Source of the DNA: an uncultured Lachnospiraceae bacterium
GTDB taxonomy: Bacteria; Bacillota; Clostridia; Lachnospirales; Lachnospiraceae
Assembly: GCA_910579425.1 (NCBI GenBank)
Contig: CAJTVL010000001.1
Coordinates: forward strand, 106,072-170,071
Direction: 5' to 3'
DNA length: 64,000 nucleotides
Part shown: positions 38,140-47,340 of the stretch, one piece after another
Position numbering within the stretch: the stretch's first letter is position 1
Layout of the letters: each line of letters begins with the position of its first letter
Notes under the pieces: generated by a model
Told to the model about the DNA's origin: nothing
What the model saw: only the letters and a program-made list of their open reading frames with translations
Databases searched by the model: none
Translations under genes and position numbers: made by a program

Positions 38140-39390
38140 ATGAAGAATGGAATTAATTATATGGATAAAAAGAACGGTAATACCATACTGTGGGCCTCCC
38201 TTTTTGGAATATTTATTTTTCAGGGTGTTTTGGAGGATTTTTCCCCTCTGTTTCAATTCTTTGACGAATTTGTAGGATTGCTGTGTTTTCCGTGTGCGGT
38301 TTATGACCATATTAAGGATAAGGGAGACCAGGGGGAAAGGATAGCAAAGAATAAACGTATTGAGTTAGTTTTGCTGTTGCTTTTCCTCGTGTGCGGATTT
38401 ACGGGAAATGTACTGTACAGATATCAGCCCATGTGGATCGCGCTGGTTTCGGCAGTATTGGCATCCAAGTTTTTTATGATCCTATTGACGGCGGGTTACC
38501 TGCAAAAATATTTGTCAATCGAACTGCAGGAACAGGAACTTTCGGTACAGATTCTGAGCATATTGTGGTTTGGCTATTATATGCTTTCAATGATAATCCC
38601 TGATATTTTGATTGTCCCCGAAGCATGGGATATCTGCGCAAAATCATCTCTTTTATTTGCGCTGTTAATATTTTGCTATCATAAACAATCCTGGCTCTAT
38701 AGGGGGAGTTTATTTATGATGGTAATCATGTTAATATTAAGCGGTAAAGAAAAGTCATACGGGGCGATTTTTATATTCCTGTTGCTTTATTATTTGATCG
38801 TCCATAAAAAAGTACAGGCAAAAATACGCTATATCTTGTATATGGCAGTGCCAATTGTTCTTTTGGCATGGAATAAAATCTATTTTTATTATATACTGGG
38901 GCATGGAAGGTATGCAAAAAGTATCATGACCAGTACCTCTTTAAAAATTGCAAAGGAATATTTTCCCCTCGGCACGGGATTCGGCACTTTCGGATCGACT
39001 TATGCTGCGCAGCATTACTCACAGGTATATTATCTATATGGGATTGCTGATAACCCGGAGCTGGGAGTGCAGTCGAAACTTTATCTGACAGATTTGTTCT
39101 GGCCTATTTTATTTGGGGAAACGGGCGCCCTGGGAACCATTGTGTATTGCGCTTTGATAGTGCTGTTATTTATGCAGATCCAGAGAGTCTATTTTTATGA
39201 CAGAAAGAAATATTTCCTTTTATTGTATATGTTTGTCTTTATGCTGATGACAACATTCAGCGAGGCCGGATTTATGCAGCCGATGGTGATGGTGGTTGCA
39301 TTTGTCATGGGTACGGTATTAGAGGAATATGAGGGCAAACGAAATCGGAAACTGAAATATTTTAACCGGAGAAAATGGTGTGAAGAGTAA
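38140..39390 (+). CDS. Wzy-like polymerase / O-antigen ligase family membrane protein
   Basis: A polytopic protein of 416 residues with about 11 helices. The extracytoplasmic stretch LGTGFGTFGS (285-295 region) is the G-x-G-x-x-x-F signature common in O-antigen ligase/Wzy proteins. It is the third polymerase-like gene in the window and is not an obvious close relative of those at 17850 and 19009. The ATG at 38140 is taken; an in-frame ATG at 38161 is possible, and neither has a strong ribosome binding site. Confidence 0.75.
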   Translation: MKNGINYMDKKNGNTILWASLFGIFIFQGVLEDFSPLFQFFDEFVGLLCFPCAVYDHIKDKGDQGERIAKNKRIELVLLLLFLVCGFTGNVLYRYQPMWIALVSAVLASKFFMILLTAGYLQKYLSIELQEQELSVQILSILWFGYYMLSMIIPDILIVPEAWDICAKSSLLFALLIFCYHKQSWLYRGSLFMMVIMLILSGKEKSYGAIFIFLLLYYLIVHKKVQAKIRYILYMAVPIVLLAWNKIYFYYILGHGRYAKSIMTSTSLKIAKEYFPLGTGFGTFGSTYAAQHYSQVYYLYGIADNPELGVQSKLYLTDLFWPILFGETGALGTIVYCALIVLLFMQIQRVYFYDRKKYFLLLYMFVFMLMTTFSEAGFMQPMVMVVAFVMGTVLEEYEGKRNRKLKYFNRRKWCEE

Positions 39391-39453
39391 AACAGGACAT
39401 ACATTATTTCGAAATTTGCCTGTACATCGGGGGTGTGCGGACGGGAGCGTTAT

Positions 39454-41388
39454 ATGAAAGTTGCGATGATTGGTCAAAAAGGGATACCCTCAAGGGCCGG
39501 CGGCGTGGAGATACATGTGGAAGAATTGGCAGCAGGCTTAGCGGAAGAGGGTGTGCAGGTAGACGTATATTGCAGGAGATATTATTGTAAAGAACGAATG
39601 AAAGAGTACAGGGGGATCCGCCTGTTTTATATCCCTACGATCACTACCAAACATTTAGATGCCATTGTTTATACTTTTTTGGCAACCGTGATAGCCCTTG
39701 GAAAAGGCTATGACATTTTTCATTATCATGCCTGCGGACCATCGAGCCTTTGCTGGATACCGAGGCTGTTCGGCAAAAAGGTAGTCTGTACCACTCATGG
39801 GCTGGACTGGAAAAGGGCAAAGTGGGGCGCGGTCGGGCAGGATTACCTGAAATTCGGCGAAAAAATGATCGGGAAATATGCGGATGAGATTATTGTTTTG
39901 AATGATCCGATGAAAGAATATTTTTACGACACTTACAGGAGAGAGACGAATGTCATTGCTAACGGTGTACAGGCGCCCAGGCTATTAAAGGCAAAAAAGA
40001 TCCAAGCCAAGTGGGGATTAACGGAAAACGACTATATTCTGTTTTTGGGGAGGCTTGTACCGGAAAAGGGCGTCCATTATTTAATAGAAGCATACCAGGG
40101 GCTGAATATCAATAAAAGATTGGTCATTGCCGGCGGAAGCAGTCATTCTGACGATTATGTGGAAAGGCTTGCCGCCATGTCTGCAGATAATGACAATATT
40201 ATTATGACAGGGTTTATTTCAGGGGAAATCCTGGAGGAGTTGTATTCGAACGCGCTGATTTATGTATTGCCTTCGGATGTGGAAGGCCTGCCGATCAGCC
40301 TTTTAGAGGCCATGAGTTATAAAAGGTGCTGCCTGGTCAGCGATATTAAAGAAAATACTACAACCAGCGCAGATTACGCATATTTCTTCAAACATGGAAA
40401 TGTAAGGGATTTACGGGAAAAAATAAAAGAATTGGTTGACCGGCCTCTGGATATGATAAAGCACAAGGGTGAGGAAGCCGGAAAATATGTGCTGAATACT
40501 TACCGGTGGAAAAGCGTGGTGGAGGAAACACGAAAGGTTTATCAAAAATTACAGAAGAACAAGGTACTGGATTGCATATTGAAAGAATCGGCTATGCACC
40601 GAGAAGAACTGAAAGAGCGGCTGGGAATTTGCCTGCCTATGGAGATTTGCCCTATATTAGGGATAAACGTTTTGGTGACAAATATGGAAGAAACAGTCCA
40701 TTTTGTGGAGGAAAATATTCACAGGCTTTCAGGGGAGTATGTGTGTGTGTCCAATGGTCATACGGTCGTGACTGCGTATGAGGATATGACATACAAAAAA
40801 ATACAGAACAGCGCTGTCCTGAATTTTCCGGACGGAGAACCACTTTCCATTGTCAGCCGAGGGCGCGGGTTTAAAATGGCTGAAAGAGTGACAGGGCCTG
40901 ACTTTATGGAAGAAATGTTTATAAAAGGAAATGAAGGGAATGGACTGAGACATTTTTTTTACGGCGGTACCCAGGATACTCTGGATCAATTGAGAGCTGC
41001 CCTGAAGGAGAAGTATCCGGGACTGCAGATTGCCGGAATGTACTCGCCGCCCTTTCGCCCGCTGGAACCTGAAGAAGATGAACAGGTTATCCGTATGATT
41101 AATGAAAGCAATGTTGATATTGTGTGGGTTGGCTTAGGGGCGCCCAAGCAGGAGAAATGGATGTATGAGCATCAGGGAAAGATTCATGGCCTGATGTTGG
41201 GAGTAGGCGCCGGTTTTGACTATCAGGCAGGGAAATTAAAGCGGGCGCCTTTGTGGATGCAGAAGATGAGTCTCGAATGGGTGATGAGATTGATTCAAGA
41301 TCCTCGAAGGCTGTGGAAGAGGTATTTAGTTACGAATGCAAAATTTCTTTGGTATGTGAGAAAAGAAAACAGGTACTTAAAAAAGTGA
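39454..41388 (+). CDS. Fused GT4 - WecG/TagA (GT26) glycosyltransferase
   Basis: A two-domain protein of 644 residues. Residues 1-365 are a GT4 enzyme (KGIPSRAGGVEIHVEEL at the start, FLGRLVPEKGVHYL, and DVEGLPISLLE with the E-x7-E). Residues ~400-630 are a GT26 (WecG/TagA/CpsF) domain: SNGHTVVTAYED, NFPDGEPLSIV, RVTGPDF, GLGAPKQEKW and the GAGFDYQAG end. GT26 enzymes add ManNAc-type sugars to a lipid-linked first sugar, and the GT4 half would add another, so one polypeptide could do two steps. The ATG at 39454 with GGGAG is preferred to the GTG at 39433. Confidence 0.9.
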   Translation: MKVAMIGQKGIPSRAGGVEIHVEELAAGLAEEGVQVDVYCRRYYCKERMKEYRGIRLFYIPTITTKHLDAIVYTFLATVIALGKGYDIFHYHACGPSSLCWIPRLFGKKVVCTTHGLDWKRAKWGAVGQDYLKFGEKMIGKYADEIIVLNDPMKEYFYDTYRRETNVIANGVQAPRLLKAKKIQAKWGLTENDYILFLGRLVPEKGVHYLIEAYQGLNINKRLVIAGGSSHSDDYVERLAAMSADNDNIIMTGFISGEILEELYSNALIYVLPSDVEGLPISLLEAMSYKRCCLVSDIKENTTTSADYAYFFKHGNVRDLREKIKELVDRPLDMIKHKGEEAGKYVLNTYRWKSVVEETRKVYQKLQKNKVLDCILKESAMHREELKERLGICLPMEICPILGINVLVTNMEETVHFVEENIHRLSGEYVCVSNGHTVVTAYEDMTYKKIQNSAVLNFPDGEPLSIVSRGRGFKMAERVTGPDFMEEMFIKGNEGNGLRHFFYGGTQDTLDQLRAALKEKYPGLQIAGMYSPPFRPLEPEEDEQVIRMINESNVDIVWVGLGAPKQEKWMYEHQGKIHGLMLGVGAGFDYQAGKLKRAPLWMQKMSLEWVMRLIQDPRRLWKRYLVTNAKFLWYVRKENRYLKK

Positions 41389-41446
41389 TTGAAAAAATAC
41401 GTACGTAAAAGTTACGGGACAGTGCTTGAGAAGAGGAAAAGGGTAA

Positions 41447-42820
41447 ATGAAGCAGGCCAAATTCGATGAGGAAATGAGAATACGGGTTTATCTTTTGATA
41501 ATTTTGGCACTCTCATTTTGGTATTATTTATTATGCATATTTGTAGATAACGATTTCTTTCAGTCAGTAATGTTTTTTGATGTAAACGATACCTTTATGG
41601 ATTGGTTTAGTTGCCTTGTTCATTTTAAGGGAAATCCATATGCGGGAGAATATGGCAGTAACTATCCGGCAATGGCCGTATTGTTTTTTAAACTTTGCAG
41701 ATTTGGCATACCGGAGTATATGTTGGAGGACGGGGCGGAGGCTCTGCGGAGATTTCAGAGTCCCTGGATTGTGTTTTTGCTGCATAACGGAATTTTAACA
41801 TGGATGTTTTCTATTGCCGTCAGCCATAAGATCAAGTTGAAGCCATGGGACAGAAACCTGTTTTTTTTGGTCTTTCTTTTCAGCTTTCCGGTTATGTTTG
41901 CGCTGGAGAGAGGGAATATCATTAATCTTGCTTTTACGCTGACGATATTTTTTTACAGTTATTATGACGACGAGAATAAAGTATTAAGGGAACTGGCATT
42001 TATAGCGCTGGCATTGGCGGCGGGAATAAAAATATATCCGGCTGTTTTTGGCCTGATGCTTTTGAAGCAGCGGCGGTTTAAAGAATGTATCCGGCTTGCA
42101 GTTTATGGCATCCTGAGTTTTTTCGGCCCCTTTTTCTGCTTTGGAGGATGGAGCGCTGTCAAATCATTTTTTAAGGGAGTATTTTCTTTTTCCAGCAATC
42201 GCGCAACCGTTACAAAGGAAATTTCGGATAAAATAGTCGCATCAGCCCATGGAGGTGTGGAGAAGCTTGTCAGTTTCCTGGACATGGAGGTGACGCCGAC
42301 GACATCGGTTATGTCCATGGACTATGGGTATAATTTTTCCTTTAAGAATATAACCAATGTAATGCAGGAGATTCTTGGGAGTACCATATCAGACATGGTC
42401 ACAGGCGCGGCATTGCTCCTTATAAGCATAATGCTATTGATCACAGCTTTTAAGACACGGGAAAGGTGGAAAGAACTGTTAAGCTATACCTTACTGATGG
42501 TTCTGATCCCGTCATTTAGCGGAGCTTATGTTATCATGTTTCTTTTTATACCTTTTATAGAATTTTTAAATGACAGGGCAGATAACAGGCTGCGGAGAAA
42601 AAGGCCCGGCATGGATTATCTTTATGCATTGATCATGCTGGTGATTCTAACCCCATGGGCATTGCCGAAGTTAAGGCGTTTTTCGGAAGATATACAGCCA
42701 GGGCCAATCACAGGAAGTTACGTAGTGTATTTTTTGTGTATTATTGCATTAACCTTGTTAATGCTGTATGAAGGGCTGGGCTGCCTGACAGTAAAATACA
42801 GAAGAAAAAACAGGAGATGA
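41447..42820 (+). CDS. GT87-like polyprenol-phosphate-sugar-dependent mannosyltransferase
   Basis: A polytopic GT-C protein of 457 residues with about 11 helices, matching the GT87 (DUF2029/PimE-like) group. Seen are FMDWFSCLVHFKGNPY with a following NYPAMAV in the first loop region, FALERGNIINL and AAGIKIYP, which recur in the family. It would transfer a sugar from a polyprenyl-phosphate donor on the outer face. The GtrB-like synthase at 43785, two genes downstream, is the natural donor maker. Confidence 0.8.
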   Translation: MKQAKFDEEMRIRVYLLIILALSFWYYLLCIFVDNDFFQSVMFFDVNDTFMDWFSCLVHFKGNPYAGEYGSNYPAMAVLFFKLCRFGIPEYMLEDGAEALRRFQSPWIVFLLHNGILTWMFSIAVSHKIKLKPWDRNLFFLVFLFSFPVMFALERGNIINLAFTLTIFFYSYYDDENKVLRELAFIALALAAGIKIYPAVFGLMLLKQRRFKECIRLAVYGILSFFGPFFCFGGWSAVKSFFKGVFSFSSNRATVTKEISDKIVASAHGGVEKLVSFLDMEVTPTTSVMSMDYGYNFSFKNITNVMQEILGSTISDMVTGAALLLISIMLLITAFKTRERWKELLSYTLLMVLIPSFSGAYVIMFLFIPFIEFLNDRADNRLRRKRPGMDYLYALIMLVILTPWALPKLRRFSEDIQPGPITGSYVVYFLCIIALTLLMLYEGLGCLTVKYRRKNRR

Positions 42821-42823
42821 GGA

Positions 42824-43780
42824 ATGAGAGTTGTAATAACCGGGCCAACCGGCGCCATCGGAATGGCGCTTATTCAAAAATGGATACAGAACAGGATTCA
42901 TGTAGCTGCACTCTGCCATGAGGGATCAAAAAGAAACGGAAATATCCGTAGTTTGCCGGGAAGCGGAGAATATGTGCAGCTGGTGGAGACGGATTTGCAC
43001 AAACTCCTGGAGACAGAGCGCGAAATCGGAGGAAAAGCAGATGTGTTTTATCACCTGGCATGGATGGGAACTACGGGCGCAGCCCGCAATGATATGTATC
43101 TCCAAAACCAGAATGTGAAAAGCACATTAGACGCCGCAGAACTTGCCGCCAGGCTGGGGTGCCATACTTTCATAGGGATCGGGTCGCAGGCAGAATACGG
43201 CAGGGTGGAAGGAAAACTAAGGGCAGATACGCCCCCCTTTCCTGAAAACGGCTATGGCATGGCAAAGCTGTGCGCCGGACAGATGAGCAGAGGATTATGC
43301 GAGAAGCTGGGAATAAAGCACATTTGGGTCAGGGTTCTGAGTGTATATGGGCCGTATGATAATGAAAACTCTATGATAACAGGTACGGTCAGGAGGCTTC
43401 TTAAGGGAGAGCATGCGGGCTTTACCCGAGGAGAGCAGTTATGGGATTATCTTTACAGCGAAGATGCGGCGGAGGCATTGTATACTCTGGCAGAGAAGGG
43501 AACAGGGGGAAAAATATACGTTCTTGGCAGTGGGAAGGCAAAACCCCTGAAAGAGTATATAAAGGAAATAGAGGAAGCCGTCAGGGAGGAAGGGAACCGT
43601 TCAGGCACTATAGGGCTGGGAGAAGTTCCCTACGCAGATAAGCAGGTGATGCATCTGGAGGCGGATCCGGAGGAATTGACCAGGGATACAGGGTTTCAGC
43701 CTCGGATTCCATTTAAAGACGGAATCAGGGAAACCGTAAGGAGAGCCCGGATGACTGAAGGCAGGGAGTATGGAAGATAA
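42824..43780 (+). CDS. NAD-dependent epimerase/dehydratase (extended SDR)
   Basis: An extended short-chain dehydrogenase of 318 residues acting on a nucleotide sugar. GPTGAIG (7-13) is the NAD(P)-binding loop, GSQAEYG (120-126) holds the catalytic serine region and YGMAK (144-148) the Y-x3-K pair. The C-terminal domain has the LWDYLYSEDAAEA element common in nucleotide-sugar epimerases and reductases. Its position between GT87 and GtrB suggests it provides or modifies the sugar used by that pair. Exact reaction unknown. Confidence 0.87.
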   Translation: MRVVITGPTGAIGMALIQKWIQNRIHVAALCHEGSKRNGNIRSLPGSGEYVQLVETDLHKLLETEREIGGKADVFYHLAWMGTTGAARNDMYLQNQNVKSTLDAAELAARLGCHTFIGIGSQAEYGRVEGKLRADTPPFPENGYGMAKLCAGQMSRGLCEKLGIKHIWVRVLSVYGPYDNENSMITGTVRRLLKGEHAGFTRGEQLWDYLYSEDAAEALYTLAEKGTGGKIYVLGSGKAKPLKEYIKEIEEAVREEGNRSGTIGLGEVPYADKQVMHLEADPEELTRDTGFQPRIPFKDGIRETVRRARMTEGREYGR

Positions 43781-43784
43781 CGTT

Positions 43785-44723
43785 ATGAAAAAGATCAGTA
43801 TTGTGATACCATGTTATAATGAAGTGGAAAATGTAGAATTAATGGCTATGGCTGTGACCAATGTTCTGCAGGAGACACTCCCGCAGTATGACTATGAGGT
43901 CATATTTATAGATAATTGTTCCGGCGACGGGACAAGGGATAAGCTGGAAGCAATCTGTGCAAAGGATAAGAAGATTAAGGCAATTTTTAATGTGACAAAT
44001 TTCGGACAGTTTAACTCTCCCTTTTATGGAATGTGCCAGAGTACCGGAGACTGTACGATTACGCTCTGCTGTGATTTCCAGGATCCGGTGGAAATGATTC
44101 CCGAGCTGGTGGCGGAATGGGAAAAAGGCCACAAGATCGTCAGCTGTATTAAAACTTCTTCTAAAGAATCAGGGATCATATATTTTTTGAGAACCTGCTA
44201 TTATAAGCTGATCAGAGGGATGTCCAGCGTGAAAATGATCGAGCATTTTACAGGGTTTGGGCTGTATGACAAGACATTTATTATGGTACTGAGAGAACTG
44301 GACGATCCGATTCCCTTCCTCCGCGGGATCGTAGCGGAATATGGTTCCGGTTTCCACATGAAAGAGATTGAATATGAACAGGCCAAACGCAGGGCAGGAA
44401 AGACCCACAATAATTTTTACAGTCTTTATGACGCCGCTATGCTGAGTTTTACATCTTATACCAAGGTGGGGCTGAGGCTGGCAACATTCCTGGGCTTTAT
44501 CAGTTCGGCGCTAAGCCTTCTGGTGGCGTTCATTTACCTGATCTTAAAGCTGTCCAACTGGTATGGCTTCCAGGCGGGTTATGCACCTATGATCATAGGA
44601 ATTTTTTTGATTGGATCCATCCAGCTCTTTTTCATAGGGCTGTTGGGGGAATATATATTGAATATCAATACGCGGGTGATCCACAGGCCGTTGGTGGTGG
44701 AGGAGAAGAGGATTAATTTTTGA
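43785..44723 (+). CDS. GtrB/ArnC-like polyprenyl-phosphate glycosyltransferase
   Basis: A GT2 enzyme of 312 residues with a cytoplasmic GT-A domain (ISIVIPCYNE, FIDNCSGDGT, and CCDFQDP at the metal site) and two C-terminal membrane helices (about 235-260 and 270-295). This is the architecture of GtrB, ArnC and dolichyl-phosphate-mannose synthases, which make polyprenyl-phosphate sugars. The ATG at 43785 has GGAAG before it; an ATG at 43770 has none at workable distance. No GtrA-type flippase is visible nearby. It ends the first long run; a 164-base gap follows. Confidence 0.88.
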   Translation: MKKISIVIPCYNEVENVELMAMAVTNVLQETLPQYDYEVIFIDNCSGDGTRDKLEAICAKDKKIKAIFNVTNFGQFNSPFYGMCQSTGDCTITLCCDFQDPVEMIPELVAEWEKGHKIVSCIKTSSKESGIIYFLRTCYYKLIRGMSSVKMIEHFTGFGLYDKTFIMVLRELDDPIPFLRGIVAEYGSGFHMKEIEYEQAKRRAGKTHNNFYSLYDAAMLSFTSYTKVGLRLATFLGFISSALSLLVAFIYLILKLSNWYGFQAGYAPMIIGIFLIGSIQLFFIGLLGEYILNINTRVIHRPLVVEEKRINF

Positions 44724-44774
44724 GTATAGGAATGTTGGTTACAAACAACGCTCTGATGTAAATAGCATTTTCCC

Positions 44775-44803
44775 TTGCTTTTTCCCCCTCTATAGATTAG
44801 AAT
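44775..44803 (+). promoter_or_regulatory. Possible sigma-A-type promoter before region E
   Basis: In the 164-base gap between 44723 and 44888, TTGCTT (44775-44780) and TAGAAT (44798-44803) are separated by 17 bases, close to the sigma-70/sigma-A pattern, with an AT-rich stretch just upstream of the next gene. This is the longest + strand intergenic gap in the locus, so an internal promoter here is reasonable. The -35 box is weak (three of six). I see no terminator hairpin in the gap. Confidence 0.35.
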
Positions 44804-44887
44804 AATTAAGAAAATATAAAGTAAAATCCGAATGATTGGAAATAATAAATGCAATATAGATATTTCTAAAGAACGATATAAGGATGA

Positions 44888-46234
44888 ATGCCGGAGATGA
44901 GGAAAGTAATAACATACGGATCTTTCGATCTGTTCCATGAAGGACATTATAATCTGCTGAAGAGAGCAAAAGCGTTGGGGGATTACCTGATCGTGGGGAT
45001 CACCACCGAGCAGTATGATGAATCCAGAGGAAAGCTGAATATTATCGACTCCTTGATCAACCGGATTGATAATGTCCGTGCTACGGGCTTTGCAGATGAA
45101 ATTATTATTGAGGATCATGCCGGGCAGAAAGTGGAAGATATTCAGAAATATAATATAGATGTTTTTGCAATAGGTTCCGATTGGGTAGGAGCCTTTGACC
45201 ATTTAAAGGAATACTGCGAAGTGGTCTATCTGGAGAGAACCAGGAATGTTTCGTCTACTTTACTGCGGATGAAGAATCTTTCTATTATTAGACTGGGAGT
45301 AATCGGATGCGGGAGGATAGCCCGAAGATTCATGCCGGAAGCGAAGTATGTGAGCGGAGTTGCAGTGGTCAGCGTGTATAATCCGCATATTAAGAGTGCG
45401 GAGGCTTATGCCCAGAAGTTTGAACTTGACAGTTACACAGATGATCTGGAGGAGTTTTTTGAGGGGATAGACGCGGTGTATATTGCTTCTCCTCACGAAA
45501 CTCACTATGAGTATACCAAGGCGGCACTTTTGCATCATAAGCACGTGCTGTGCGAGAAGCCTATGACCCTGAAAAAAAATCAAGCTGAAGAGCTATTTAA
45601 AATAGCAAAGGAGAGTAAGCTTGTTTTGCTGGAGGCCATTAAAACTGCCTATTCGCCCGGATTCAACCAGTTGATCAGCGTGGCAAAGAGCGGCGCGATT
45701 GGACAAGTCCAGGATGTGGAAGCATGCTTTACCCGACTGACGAGGGAGGAACTACGGGAAAGGCAGGATAGGGAGTTTGGGGGGAGCTTTACGGAATTTG
45801 GAAGTTATACTCTTTTGCCGATGATAAAGCTTCTGGGTACGGATTATAAGGAAGTCCAGTTTGACAGTATCCTTGCGGATAATGGGATTGATCTGTATAC
45901 CAAGGCGTCCTTTCGATATGAGAATGGATTTGCAATGTCCAAGACAGGGGTGGGAGTAAAGTCAGAAGGGCAGCTGATTGTAGCAGGAACCCAGGGGTAT
46001 ATATTGGCGCCTTCTCCCTGGTGGCTTACAAGGTCATTTGAGGTAAGGTATGAGGATGCCAAGAAGATTGATCAGCATACAGTTAAATTTTTGGGATATG
46101 GATTGAGATATGAGATCAGTGATTTTGTGTATATGATCAATGGGAATGGACAGCGGGGGTATAAGCTGACCCGGGGGGAGTCCATTGCTATGGCCGGGGT
46201 TATGGAGAAATTTTTGGAGCAGAGATTAGTTTAG
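44888..46234 (+). CDS. Fused TagD-like cytidylyltransferase - Gfo/Idh/MocA oxidoreductase
   Basis: A bifunctional protein of 448 residues. Residues 1-130 are a TagD-like nucleotidyltransferase with GSFDLFHEGH (11-20, the H-x-G-H motif) and RTRNVSST (118-125, equivalent to R-T-x-x-I-S-T). Residues ~133-448 are a Gfo/Idh/MocA NAD(P)-dependent oxidoreductase with GVIGCGRIA (137-145) and CEKPMT (222-227). TagD makes CDP-glycerol; the fused reductase suggests that a keto or aldehyde intermediate is reduced and activated with CTP in one protein. The nearby LicD and IspD-like genes fit a CDP-alditol or phospho-polyol decoration (inference). Confidence 0.88.
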   Translation: MPEMRKVITYGSFDLFHEGHYNLLKRAKALGDYLIVGITTEQYDESRGKLNIIDSLINRIDNVRATGFADEIIIEDHAGQKVEDIQKYNIDVFAIGSDWVGAFDHLKEYCEVVYLERTRNVSSTLLRMKNLSIIRLGVIGCGRIARRFMPEAKYVSGVAVVSVYNPHIKSAEAYAQKFELDSYTDDLEEFFEGIDAVYIASPHETHYEYTKAALLHHKHVLCEKPMTLKKNQAEELFKIAKESKLVLLEAIKTAYSPGFNQLISVAKSGAIGQVQDVEACFTRLTREELRERQDREFGGSFTEFGSYTLLPMIKLLGTDYKEVQFDSILADNGIDLYTKASFRYENGFAMSKTGVGVKSEGQLIVAGTQGYILAPSPWWLTRSFEVRYEDAKKIDQHTVKFLGYGLRYEISDFVYMINGNGQRGYKLTRGESIAMAGVMEKFLEQRLV

Positions 46235-46263
46235 ATACGAATCAGGTGGATAGGAATAAAAAG

Positions 46264-47340
46264 ATGGGGAGGACATTATTGTCGTATTATGATCATGAGT
46301 TATACCAGAATGATTTAGAGTTAAGTTTGAACTGCAATATGCCAGATGAGAAACTATATGGCAAAAAAATATTGATAACTGGAGCGTCGGGAATGATAGG
46401 GACATATATGATCGATCTTTTGATGAAATGCAATGAGTTGTTTCATCAAAAGATTTTTGTGTATGCCTTATCACGGGATAGGGCCAAGTTGGAAAAGAAA
46501 TTCAGCCATTTTAAGGGTAACAGGTATCTGCAGTTTGTTGAACGGGATGTGAGCTGGGAGTTTGAGATAGAGGATAAGGAGATTGATTTCATCATTCATG
46601 CGGCAAGCAACACGCATCCAAAGGAGTACGCTGCTGATCCGGTAGGTACGATTACAACTAACGTTTTTGGCACATACTATTTATTGGAGTATGCAAAAGA
46701 AAACAGAAATTGTAGGTTGATATTACTATCTTCGGTAGAGGTATATGGTGAGAATCGTGGGGATATAGAAGCTTTTGATGAGAGATACTGCGGCTATATT
46801 GACTGTAATACGTTACGGGCTGGTTATCCGGAAAGCAAGCGTTTATCAGAGGCATTACTGCAGGCATATATTGCGAAATATCAGGTAGATGGGTGTATAG
46901 CAAGGCTGAGCAGGACATATGGACCTACTGTTGAGACAGATGACAGTAAAGCGATTTCGCAATTCATTGGCAACGCTGTCAGAGGAGAGGATATTGTCTT
47001 AAAAAGCGACGGGAGACAGCTTTATTCCTATATCTATGTAGCGGATGCAGTAAATGCGGTTTTGAAGGTTATGCTTGAAGGAGACTGCGGAGAAGCGTAT
47101 AATGTATCTGACATGGATTCCGACGTTACGTTGAAGGAGACTGCGGAATATATAGCAAGGCTCGTTGACCGGAAAGTCATATATGAGATTCCGGATACTG
47201 ACGAAAGCAAAGGTTATTCCACAGCAACCAAAGCACTGTTGGATGCAGAGAAATTGAGGAGGCTTGGATGGAAAGCGGAATATTCCATTCAAGACGGCCT
47301 GAAAAGGACAGTTACTATATTGAGAGATATTTCGGAATGA
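46264..47340 (+). CDS. NAD-dependent epimerase/dehydratase (extended SDR)
   Basis: An extended SDR of about 358 residues. GASGMIG (40-46) binds NAD(P), SSVEVYG holds the catalytic serine region, and YPESKR gives the Y-x3-K. The RTYGPTVET and LYSYIYVADAV stretches are typical of nucleotide-sugar decarboxylases, dehydratases and epimerases. The ATG at 46264 has TAGGA before it; a GTG at 46246 is an alternative. The stop overlaps the LicD start (ATGA at 47337), so the pair is translationally coupled. Confidence 0.87.
   Translation: MGRTLLSYYDHELYQNDLELSLNCNMPDEKLYGKKILITGASGMIGTYMIDLLMKCNELFHQKIFVYALSRDRAKLEKKFSHFKGNRYLQFVERDVSWEFEIEDKEIDFIIHAASNTHPKEYAADPVGTITTNVFGTYYLLEYAKENRNCRLILLSSVEVYGENRGDIEAFDERYCGYIDCNTLRAGYPESKRLSEALLQAYIAKYQVDGCIARLSRTYGPTVETDDSKAISQFIGNAVRGEDIVLKSDGRQLYSYIYVADAVNAVLKVMLEGDCGEAYNVSDMDSDVTLKETAEYIARLVDRKVIYEIPDTDESKGYSTATKALLDAEKLRRLGWKAEYSIQDGLKRTVTILRDISE

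Noticed and set aside
40738..40750. Short GT dinucleotide repeat in the GT4-GT26 fusion
   Set aside because: Only about five units and encodes conserved valine/cysteine residues of the GT26 domain; no frame break.
44724..44887. Riboswitch or attenuator in the long gap
   Set aside because: No conserved riboswitch core or terminator/antiterminator pair could be recognised by eye.
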